This document shows positions 11,369 to 24,000 of a DNA stretch of 64,000 nt, one piece after another. Under the pieces are notes generated by a model. That model ran no database searches. It saw only the letters and a program-made list of their open reading frames with translations, and was not told the DNA's origin. How positions within the stretch are numbered: the first letter of the stretch is position 1; every line of letters starts with the position of its first letter. The DNA lies in assembly GCF_020283565.1 (NCBI RefSeq), contig NC_060060.1, positions 31,248,001 to 31,312,000 of the forward strand, read 5' to 3'. This DNA comes from Trifolium pratense. Taxonomy: Eukaryota; Streptophyta; Magnoliopsida; Fabales; Fabaceae. Position numbers and translations under genes: made by a program.

Positions 11369-11696
11369 TAAGTGGTTTATGGTGGACCAGAATAATATTA
11401 TAATGAATACGAATTTTATAAAATTCACCGTTGAATTGAAAGTTTATATCATATAGATCATCCATAAAAAAATTTAGAAAAATTGAAAATCATTTGATAT
11501 GTTATTGAGACACATCAAGATTAACGGTTTATTAAATAACATAAATCTTGATGGGTTTCAATAACATATCAAATGATTTTCAAAAAAATTTAAAAAATTT
11601 ATGGATGATCTATACGATATAAACTTTCAATCAAACAGTGAATAATTTCGTAAAATTAATATTCGGTGGATCACTTGTTCACGGTGGACCACTTAC
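11369..11696. repeat. Foldback (long inverted repeat) MITE-like element
   Basis: Two arms of about 150 bp (roughly 11369-11515 and 11545-11696) are reverse complements of each other with scattered mismatches, separated by about 30 bp. Shared landmarks are the GATCATCCATAAA/TTTATGGATGATC and CATTTGATATGTTATTGA/TCAATAACATATCAAATG pairs. This gives a near-complete hairpin, typical of a foldback MITE. No clear target-site duplication was fixed, so the superfamily is open. Confidence 0.75.
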
Positions 11697-13570
11697 GTAA
11701 CATTGGCCTTGTTTTGATTAGATAACTTTTTTATTTTACGGTGATTAGATAAGTTATAAGCAAAGTAGTTCATTCTTTTTATATGATATTTTTCTTTCTT
11801 CTGCAAGATATAAATGATGTGGAAGTTTTCCTTTCCTTGGCTAGCTAAGTTTTCCTTTCCTTTCTTCTGCAAAGTAGTACATACACTTAAACTCTCACTT
11901 TCCAAAATAAATAGAGGTTTTTTCCTATAATATCTAACATATTTATCCAATAATCAATAAAAAAAAAATTATGTGTATGTAAAATAAAAGTTGATTAAAA
12001 AATACTTGTATATATAACATAATAAATATAGATTGACTTGTTCTCGATGGTTGTTAGATAAATATTCTTAAATTATTAAGAAATAGAATAAAAATCACCA
12101 TAAATAAATGATTGTTTTGTTTTTATATAAGTGTGGTGTGGGTTGTATGTGCTACTACATATCATTCATTGATTGTTACAAAGCTACTATATATATTTAG
12201 GTAGGTAGAGCGCATATGGGTGGGTGAGAGCGAAACAAATAAAAAAGTTCTTGTAAAAAGTACTATAATTGGGTGACAATTATATGTAACATATATTTTG
12301 GTATTTGTTGTAGATAAACTCCAAGATGGAGGGTGACTACATTCTAATATTGGTTTAAGACCAAACTCATATTAACACATTCCACGTGGACAACAATAGA
12401 GGTAGATCATACCGACATGTAGTGTCATGATTACAAAATTACATAGTAATTTATGTAGCTCAAAGTGGAACTTAACTTGATTAATTACCTTAAAAAATAT
12501 TTCAGTTTAGAATTTTTTGAGTAGAAGAAAAAAAATGCTAGTTGAGAAAATTTCATTAAAAATGACCGATTAAGTATTTCAACATATTGCATCAAAAAAC
12601 GTATTTCAACATAAATGTCTGTTTCCCAAGTAGTCACTTGGTTGAGAAGTCATTTTGTAATCAATAGATACCTGGCTCGAAACTTGGCATTGTAAGTATT
12701 TCAACATAAATCAAATCATCGATAAAATTGATAATATTTTACACTAATGACGTGACTAAAAAAAGTACCATTTTGTCATTTCAAAGGAACACTCGAGATT
12801 TTTCAAAGCCTAAAATTTAAAATTTTAAGACTTTGTTAGGCAAAAAGTAACCAATGGAAGCTAGTTTGAAAATGAATATGATGAAAGTATCATTTTGCAC
12901 ATTTCAAAGGAACACCCAAAAGATCTTTCGAGGCCAAAAAATTGAAGTCTTTATAAGGCTTTGTTAGGCGAAAAGTAACCAATGACACATAGTTTGATAA
13001 TGAATATAGCATGTGAGTTTATAAGGAAACCAAATTATATATTATAAACTCACATTCTACTCATATAAAAAAGCAATAAATTAATAGTTTGTGCTTGCCT
13101 ACCTGACCTATAAAATTTATGGATATATAGAAAAAAAATAAAAATAAAAATGTGCACAAAAGTTATTAGCTTCCGTACTCTCTTACACACTTTTTAAATT
13201 TGAGTTTCTTGTTTCTTTGCATTCATATAATATATAATCTTTGATCGCTTGATTGAGATCGGACGATCCATTGAGATCAAACAGTGTAAAGTTCAAAGTC
13301 AATCATTTAAATTTTGAAAAAACAAATGATTTTTTTCCTTCCAAATTTCACTTTTTGGTGAGCAAGTATCACGTTCCGTTATCCACAACCTTGTGCTTGC
13401 TTGCTTGGTGGTGTTCAGTGCTGATTCATCTACCTAGCTACCAATAATTTATCATATATATATATTTGATTTGATGAGATATATATTTTTTAATTTGTAC
13501 GTGATTAAAGGTCATCTTGTGTTTCACGTTAGACCCTCATGATAATCTAGTATATATATTGCTATATACT
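11697..13570. repeat. AT-rich intergenic region with a 123-bp tandem duplication
   Basis: A unit containing ATTTCAAAGGAACAC...GGCTTTGTTAGGC..AAAAGTAACCAATG is present twice in tandem (about 12768-12890 and 12891-13013; spacing of TCAAAGG is 12781 to 12904). The rest is AT-rich promoter-side DNA of the NAC gene with no other recognised gene. Confidence 0.6.
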
Positions 13571-13580
13571 TTCTTTGCAC

Positions 13581-13590
13581 TATAAATACC
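13581..13590 (+). promoter_or_regulatory. TATA box of the NAC gene
   Basis: TATAAATACC lies 81 bp upstream of the ATG at 13662, a plausible distance for a plant core promoter with a short leader. Confidence 0.6.
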
Positions 13591-13661
13591 TTGTCTCCAA
13601 ATCCACCTTCATCATTTCTTCTCTAACTTTATTTATCTATTGTTTTTTCTTAGTTATACTA

Positions 13662-15002
<1,341 letters not shown>

Positions 15003-16042
15003 TTAGCTGATGCAAATAAGTGATAAAATCCAGTAGTTAGCACCGTACGTAGCTTGCCATTGTATAAAATGTAATCAGTGAAATGGATGTAACTATACAT
15101 TTCAATCAGTAAAATTTATAACAATATATTTATATATGTCGACATTATGCTTTTAAAGATCGATATGCTATTCGCTATACATTTCATCTTCGTTTAATCT
15201 TCACAAACGTTTTTAAATGTGGCGGTAATTAATCATCATGGTTGTGTTGCGATGCTTGATATTATAGAGAATATTAGGAAAATATTGTCGATGTATGTAG
15301 CCTCAACCTCGAACACAACAATGCAAAGAGATATCTAAAACATGATGTCACGGTCTTCATCGCGGTTACATAATTTTATTTAAAATTCGGATCTTCAAAT
15401 TACTGTGTAGGTAATATTGTTTGTTAGGGAATAATAAGGTTTGTAGCAATAAAACATTAAACATGAGAAAGGGAAGGAGATTTTTTGTGTAGCACTGTAA
15501 GTAAGGTAAAGGAAGCTTGCAAATTATGAGCAATTGAGCATTAAACATTAATAAACATATTATTAGGCTTTATGGTTGGCTTTTTGGCTACTTTGATGGT
15601 ATTTTGTAGCTAGTTGTCTTGTGTCACAATGCTAAGGAACAATATTAATCTATCTGTTGTTTTCTTTGCACATGTGATATGGACATATGGTTGCATGCTT
15701 AGGGAAGCATCAAGTCATGTGTGATGCAAGCATGCACATACTTTTCATGCACCAATAGTACATACAGAAATATTACATAAACACACTTTTTGACATAAGT
15801 TAGACAAATATACTGATTTTTATTTTTTAATAATATATTATGCATATCGATTTGCGTGCATAATCTTTTCCTTTCATATTATGATAAGATGTCATATTTT
15901 TATCGGCCAAAATGTGTTTAGATAACACAGTACAAATACTATACTATAGCATTGTATTCATATGTTGTCACAAAAAAGTGAAAACCATGATATTCCTTAC
16001 TTGTGAATTAGGTTTTGAATAAATCCCCATTACAACATACTA
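15003..16042. other. 3' flank of NAC gene and intergenic DNA
   Basis: AT-rich, with likely NAC 3' UTR to roughly 15130. No further gene, RNA or structured repeat was recognised up to the MITE at 16043. Confidence 0.5.
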
Positions 16043-16163
16043 CTCTGTCCCAAAATATAAGGGAAAATTGGTCAAAGAAAGTTGATGTATTTGGTTAAAA
16101 ATTTGGACTAGATACATCAACTTTAGTTGACCAATTTTCCCTTATATTTTGGGACGGAGGGAG
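16043..16163. mobile_element. Stowaway (Tc1/mariner) MITE, 121 bp
   Basis: The ends CTCTGTCCCAAAATATAAGGG and the complementary CTCCCTCCGTCCCAAAATATAA pair over about 50 bp. They are bounded by TA dinucleotides (16041-16042 and 16164-16165). TIR sequence and TA target duplication identify a Stowaway element. It is a near-perfect hairpin. Confidence 0.9.
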
Positions 16164-16209
16164 TATATGATAATTAATGACCAACGACATGATATTCCTT
16201 ACTTGTCTT

Positions 16210-16350
16210 CCTATAAACTTAACTCAGTTATTACTTGTTAGAAATATTACATTATATGTATAGTATTTGGAGTTCGAACTCCGGACATCTCATTTATTCA
16301 CCTTAAGGTGAAATTTCTATTCGGTAAACTATTTGACCCCAAAAAAGACA
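16210..16350 (+). repeat. SINE-like element
   Basis: An A-box-like AACTCAGTTATTA is followed by a GGAGTTCGAACTCCGG B box (about 16268-16283), then CATTTATTCACCTTAAGGTGAAATT and a short A tail near 16340. This order is shared by a common legume SINE family. TSD not resolved. Confidence 0.6.
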
Positions 16351-16399
16351 CTGATTTAATTATAATAGGTAAAAGCAAATATAATTTGTTTGCCATAAT

Positions 16400-17246
16400 T
16401 TGACACCCGTGTTTAGTTAATTCAAATTTAGGGTTAATATATAGTTGCGTAAATCACTAACTACTATTGTTAGTTGAATAGTTAGTTCTAGATTGTATGA
16501 GGTGTATTGGATCTAGTTGGTATATGATAGTAAGGGCGTGACTATGGTGCTTATCAAAAGGGCGTGACTATGGTGAAATAGGGAAGTATATAAATAAGTG
16601 ACATACCATGCATATATGTGTGCAATCACATTCTTTTCCCAAGTGTTTTCACTCTTTTTTTTCATAATTCATTCTCTCAATTATGTGTGTTTCATCCTTT
16701 AATTAAGTATCAACATTCTGGATGTAGCCAAATTCAATCCAACAACAAAACAATTCATTCCAAAGTCACTAATCTAGAGTGAGTGGACCATATCATATAT
16801 GCGTACTAAAGTTACACCAAACCTGAGCAGATGATCAAATTATACACTAACAACTTTAATTTACTTGATTCATGTTAAAATAAAAATTTTGTTTCGAAAT
16901 ACGTGTATTCAATGTCTTAAAAGTACAAAAAATTGTCTTTTCAATACAATTTTTATTTTTTATTTCTTTTTTAAGTATGCTTAACAAGTGTCTTGGAAGC
17001 ACGGTTTAGCATGACCCTTAAAGTATTTACAAATACATGTACACGGTACACCACTCTTCTAAAGGAGCCGACTTCTTTACCTCTTCAATCATCTTTATTA
17101 GACGTAATATATGTTCCGTAAAAAATTTATATTATACTCGTTCCTTCTTTTTCTTTTTCTTTTTTGATTCATATACTTATTTCTATTCTATCTAAAAATT
17201 AAAGGATACGTTGAGTCAAATTGTATCAAAGTGAACAAAAAAAAAG
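16400..17246. other. Intergenic region
   Basis: AAGGGCGTGACTATGGTG is duplicated at 16533-16571. The stretch 16480-16760 could be a degraded LTR (leader-like TATATAAATA at about 16587), but no partner was found. No gene was seen. Confidence 0.4.
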
Positions 17247-17260
17247 GTTACTAATAAAAA

Positions 17261-17494
17261 AGAATCGTTAGTTGGTTCAGTGGTGATTGGTGCTGAACTT
17301 GGTAGGGAGGACCGCGGTTCGATCCCCACAACTGCGATCGGGAGGGGGCTGGAACCACTTGATGCCAGAACTGACCCCCGAACCAGATTCAACTGGTGGT
17401 GAAAAGCCGAATATACCTGTAAACTTAGTTAAGTAGATAAAAACATGATAATAAGAGTCCGGGTTCGAACCCGACACTCCACTTATTCACCTAT
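17261..17494 (+). mobile_element. tRNA-derived SINE with 14-bp target-site duplication
   Basis: The head has an A box (GGTTCAGTGGTGATTGG) and B box (GCGGTTCGATCCCC), then the GGGAGGGGCTGGAACCACTTG-like body known from Fabaceae Au-type SINEs. The distal part holds a second B-box-like GGGTTCGAACCCG and CACTCCACTTATTCACC. The whole unit is flanked by a perfect direct repeat GTTACTAATAAAAA (17247-17260 and 17495-17508). The duplication encloses both parts, so they were inserted together. Confidence 0.85.
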
Positions 17495-17839
17495 GTTACT
17501 AATAAAAATACTTGATACAAATATCTTGCGCTATTTGCAAATATTTTATTATTTTTTGAAGAATTTAATTCTATTGTAATTTGTATTAGAGTAATATACG
17601 AACCGTTCTCCGGCGGCGAAGTAAAGAACAAAGAATAAAATGAATGAATAGAGCAACAAAACAAACAGTGTTGTAGTAGTTGTATTATTAGAGAGGGAGG
17701 AATTGATTTTGCTTAGGTGGACCGCATCAGCTACTACTAATCAATTCAATTCAACATTGCAATCTGTAACTGTAACCGTAACTGTAACTGAATCAAATCA
17801 ATCAGAAGGGAAAGCATTCATCGATTCCAAATAGAGAGG

Positions 17840-18033
17840 ATGGGTCACGAACACTCCAAATTCTCCTCTTCGCCGGAAGATTCATCATCATCAGTACGGA
17901 AAGGATCTCGTCTTGCTCGTTTCAAAAACCGTCTTCACTTTCGCCGTAAAACTACTAACGCATCTCCTTCCACTCACAAACTTCTCTCCGCCGGTAATTT
18001 CACCGGTATCGCTCTCTTCGCCCTCCTCCGCGT

Positions 18034-18072
<39 letters not shown>

Positions 18073-21000
18073 CCTTTTTTGTTTTGTTTTGTAAATTAAT
18101 CAATGAATAAAAAGAGTGGCGACTGGTTGATTGATTGTAGGCGGAGATGCAATTCAAGGATAAATGGATTGCGTGTCTTTCCCTTGGAGAACAAACTTTT
18201 CGTACCAAGTCTTCTCAACAGTTAGTTATCTTCACTTCACTTTATTACGGTACTATTTTTCATATTCATTCTTGTAGTATTGATTTTGTTTCATTATTGC
18301 TGCTGCTGCTGCAGAACAGATAAACCTGTTTGGAATTCTGTGAGTACTCTTATCTAAATTATTATTTATTATTATTAGTACATCTTTTTTATTTAGAGTT
18401 TAATGGATACACTCTGTCAGTGTAAATTAATTTTACACCGACATCAAATAGGAATCAAACATTTCTCCATGTCATACAATTATAGTGGGGTATAGTGGGA
18501 TGATTTGGCATAATACACTGTTGGTATTGATTGACACACTGTCTATGCATATACATTTTTCTCTTTTATTTATTGGTAATCAAATTAGATTCATATATAC
18601 TTAGATCATATATGGTACCAAAAGCAATGCATGATTATTTAGCGTAGTATTGGTCCCGTCCAAATTAGTCCCATAACTAGCCATTTTTCTCATAAGGAGT
18701 TGTTGATGAGTATATTCTTTACTCTATCATTTATGAGCTGATGTTCTGCTGAATAAGACAATATTTCTTTTGTGTGACTGATATTTTCTTCTGTAGGAAA
18801 AGAAACTTCTTTTGGAACAGAACGGGCCTCATATTGCAAGAGTTTCTGTCTTTGAGGTGTGTAATAAAAATTAACGTTACTTTTTCATTGGTTATACATT
18901 ACCCTCTAGTAAGCATATGTTTTTCTTCAGGGTGGGGGGTAGTGCAACATCATTTTTGTGACACTTAAAAGGAATTGCTACCCTTCTAATAACATAAAAT
19001 AAAGCTTGAAATCCTTAGTTGGGCTGCTGCCTTTTCTTGGTATGTTTCTAATGCATTTCAAGCTTGAATTAGTACCATGATTTTTGTTTAAGTAGAAGTA
19101 AAATGGAGTACATGAAAGGAGTGGAAGTTCTGTCACAGAAATACTAACATAGAGGTGAAAATCGGGGAACATGCCTTAGCATAAGTCTCATGGATTAAGT
19201 AATACAGATCCATCATACAAAATGGCAATGAGATTGTTAGGATCGTTTCTTTGAGCAAGAAATAATTCCTAGAATATTGTAAAAACAGATTCAAATGAAT
19301 AAAGATTGAAAGCAAATGAAGGATTTCATATTGCACACAAGGCTACCCCAAAGAAGCACTATCCTTTCACACTAGATAATTCTATAGTCACAAAATTTTA
19401 TTATTCAAAGCTATCATTCAACTCTACTAATTGTGGGCTGTTTAAAGACTTTTTTTTTGTTGGTATATTAACCCTCTGGTTTCCAGGCAAGGGGGGTCCA
19501 ATAATTCAGAGTTTGGCCTCAAAGTAAAGTCTAGCCAAGAATTGTTTCCACCAGGAATCGAACTCGGATTTTCCCGAACGATTCGTCCTAGGGGGAGCTC
19601 ATTAACCACTTGAGCCCAATGTCTTTCTAAGAATAACTAAAATAACACTTTTAACAACCATCTACAAATTTATCAACTTACTAACTTTTACTAATTAACT
19701 CTTAACTACACTAATTAACCTATGGTCTATATCCTAAAAGGGATAGAAGGTGGTGTTAGCCATAGGATCCATGTAGGATAGATGAAATGGATGAATGTTT
19801 TAGGTGTAGTTTGTGATAAAAAAAAAAAAGCACCTCTCAAGTGTGTAAGGAGCTGAATGCTGGGCAGTAAAATGTCAACAGTGAAATAAGATTAAGTGTT
19901 GCTGAGGTGAGAATGCTATGTTGGATAAGGTTCATACAAAACAAGATAGAATCAGGAATAGAGTAGGGAAAAAGTGTGGGTAGCTCCTATTATAGCAAAG
20001 ATGGAAAAATGCCATAGGTGGTGTTTGGACAGATCACGTGGATGACAGGTTGTTAGTTAGAGATAGAGAAGATCAAGGAAAACAATAAATAAATCGAATG
20101 AGAATGGTTGAGTTAAATGATCTATCTTTACTCTTTAGATATGAATCTTGACATCTTTATAGCATTGTTTGATAATATATAACCGACTTCACCTGATGAA
20201 AAAACTTTAATTGTTGTTTATTGTTTTATGTGAAAGAAAAAAACTGCATATAGTATACAAACCAATACTGTTATAACTTTGGTTTGCTGACCCCACTCAG
20301 TGGGATAAGGCTTGGTTGTTGCTGTTGTTGTTATAACTTTGGATCCCTTGTCCCCAAACGCTGCATCTAAGTTTGCTTTTTTTTTCCTCGTGCAGACCAA
20401 CAAACTGTCCAGCAATACTCTTGTTGGATACTGTGAGATTGATCTGCTTGAATTTCTGACCCAGGTAAGGACACTTTGTTTGTTGTTCATTTTAAGAAAT
20501 CATAGACGTTAGACTTGTTAATTTATCAGTTTCTTCTGTGCCCTTTCAGAATTATTCATTTTACACACTTTCATTATGAATGATATGATGGTGCAGGATT
20601 CTGATTCTGACATTGAAACATTCAACCTTTTAGATCCATCAGTTCCTGGAAAAGTGGTTGGCAACATTTCCATTTCATGCTCTGTAGAGGTATACAGTAG
20701 ACTAATACAATACAATTCTATTGTTGTTAGTGTATGATAAAGTTTTCTAACAATTCTAAGTGGAAATTAACAGGATCCAATTGAAACAGAAAAGGGCTTT
20801 GTTAGACGTATTTTATCCATCGTGGTAAGTTTGATCTTCCTCTACTTTATAATAACTCATGCTTATTGCAAGATTAAATCGAAGACTTATGAGGGTAGCA
20901 CAGGAAGTGATGATATATAGTCCCATCCCTCTACATTAGGATGTTGGTGTTAAACCAAAATTGCACCATGGAGTGTTGCTGAGTTTATTCATGCTGTCTC

Positions 21001-24000
21001 CTTTCTTTATTCATCCCTCAACATAGAAATACATTTGAAATACTTGATCTTATTCAGCACCATCTAGTATTTATCAAACTGGATGATTTATGCTTTATGC
21101 AGGACTACAATGAAGATGGGATGCTTTCATTTTCTGAATTTTCTGATCTGATTGATGCTTTTGGCAATCAATTAGCAACAAACAAGGTTCAAAGTTCAAA
21201 CTACTCTGCACATTATACAATGCTGTTACTTTTTTGTTTTGGATTATTTTCTTGCTAACTTATCATCAGTGTGCTTCTATACCTGGACATTTATCATCAG
21301 TGTGCTTCTATACCTGGATATGGATTTGGACTTTGATTCATATTTTTTTTATTATCTTCTAATTTCAGATATTATGGCTTATATAAACTAATAAAATCTG
21401 AATGTCAGAATATTGAATTTGGACAGTGGAAATTAACTTTTTTGGTCATATCAAAGTCCAAATCTTCACTACAGAAGGTCCAGGGCTTAAGGTTCAAATA
21501 ATGAATCTTTGCCTTGCAAATCCTAAAATGAATTTACAATATAATATTTAGTTTTGTATATACGAATTATACTGTTTCAGCAATACAATTCTTTTTCCAT
21601 AGAAAGAGGAGCTGTTCAAAGCAGCTGACAAGAATGGAGATGGTGTTGTGAGCATGGATGAACTGGCTTCCCTGCTTGCTTTTCAACAAGAAAAGTAATG
21701 ATCCATCTAGAATACACGAGACTAAAATATTTGGTTTTGTATGTGTGTTGTTGTCTTTTGCTAGCAGTAGAGATATATTTACCGCTTATTATAAATTTTC
21801 CAAGTGATGTTTGTTTACATTTGATTGATTCTTATACGGTTAGCTTGCTTTTGGTGTAGCAGGGAACCACTGTTGAATTGCTGCCCGGTTTGTGGTGAGG
21901 TTCTTCAGATTTCTGACCAGTTGAACAGTATGATCCACTTAACTCTTTGTTTTGACGAAGGGACCGGAAACCAGGTGATGGCTGGAGGATTCTTGACAGA
22001 TAAGCAGGCTTCATATGGGTACAGTTTTTGCAATTTGCTACTAATTTAAGCCTTAAGAGACAGGAGAGCATGATCTTTTTACCTAACGGATTATATAACA
22101 GTATTTTAGGGTTTAGGATTGTATACCTGGAGTGGATTTGGGTACATTCTTTGCAATTTGCTAACTTATCATCAGTGTGCTTCTATACCTGGATATGGAT
22201 TATATAACATGATATTTTTACCTAAGAGATTATATATACAAAGTAGTTGATTCATATATATGGATTACTGTTATGTATTTATGGTTTGTATATCATAAGA
22301 TAATAAAAATCACTTGTTTATTTTTCGGTTTATATAGCTGGTTCTTCAAACTGAGTGAATGGGCCCATGTCTCATCCTATGATGTTGGTATTCGATCTGG
22401 ATCAAGTTCTTCCCATATTCTGGTATGTCATATTTCTTTCCATACCAATTTCCTCTTTCTTTTATTTAAAAAATCTGAAGACATTCATATCATACATCAT
22501 ACATGGATGTATGTTTCAAGTTATATCAGGATAATACCTCTCTGAAATTCTTTCTATCCAATGCTGATAACTGAGTTTGTGAATCACATTCACTATAATT
22601 AGAAAATGTCTACCAAGTACATGTATCACTCCTGCCGGTAGCCTTTTCATGTGATTATAAGTATCAAAATTTGTTGTGCATACCTTTTTTGAAGTCTCAA
22701 GAATTCTAATGTATTGGTTCAACAACTTCATAAAAGTAGAGAACTAGAAATATCTTTAAGATAATTTGCAATATTTAATTCATCATACTTTTGGCTTCAG
22801 GTATATGATCGGAAGGCTCAAAGGCTCGTCGAAGAACAAATTGACAAAAAGATTGTTTTGTCAATGAGAGCTATTTATCAGTCAAAAATAGGTCTTGGTC
22901 TAATGGACATAGGTATGTGTTGTTTAGTTCCTTCTCTCTTTAACTAGTTGAAAGAAATTGTAGGCTAAATGTATATGTAACTTCACAAGTCACTGCTCTT
23001 TGTTATGTCTGAAATCTGGCACGCAGTGAACACAATGCTGCACAAGATGCTATAGCACACGTTGCAGCAAGACAGTCGCAGAACACAGTAACTAAATAAA
23101 TAAATTGCAGAATAATAAATAAGACAGATAGTTGTTAACCCAGTTCAGTGCAACGTCACCTACTCTGGGGGATACCAATCCAGGAATGAATCCACTATAA
23201 TAGCTCTAGTTCAAAGCCCTCGACCAACACCCGGTACTTGACTTATCACCTAGACACTACCCGTGCAATCCTACCTAAGAACCTCTTAGATAATGAGACC
23301 CCGTCCCAAATTCCCTCTAACAACACGTACTATGTTGCTGTCAATAATAACAATAAGGATGGAGACACTCTCCTAGAAACTAGACAACACTCTTGCTTAA
23401 AAGCTTATGAGTGAATCACACACACTAACTCCGTGCTTCAAAGCTTAGGAGTAGCTTACAATTAACAACCAAAACACAGTCCTAAACTTGCATCAAATTG
23501 ACACAAGAAAGGCTGACAAAAGACACAAACTCTAAACCCTAAAAACTCACACTTTGTAAAGAACACGGTTTAGAATACATGAGAATAATAGCTTGAGGCT
23601 TCACATATTTATAGTCTTCAATTGTCTTGATGGGCAAGCTAGGTCTTCAGACAAATACAGCTGTAGGAATTGTGGCCAACCCTAAATTATTTCCAGAAAT
23701 ATAATTCATGTTGTACCAAACAAAAAAAACGCCAAAAATATAATATAATTATATTTTTTTTTTAAATAACATTCCTTCAACCGACTTCAATAAAACTTGC
23801 TGAGCAAGGCTCGTTTTGCCCAGACGCACGTGCCTGAATATATAATTGAAGCAAATTTTGACTCAGATTTGAAATAAAAATTATGCACGAAAAACAGAGT
23901 ATCAGTATGCTGTACTATAATGCTACAGCATCTCAGTCCAGCATCTGGCTGGTTGGCTTTTGCAAAATGTAGCCAATCAAAACACCAACAATCTCCCCCT

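Noticed and set aside
17280..17345. tRNA gene
   Set aside because: A and B boxes are present but no cloverleaf with an acceptor stem can be formed; it is a SINE head with a target-site duplication.
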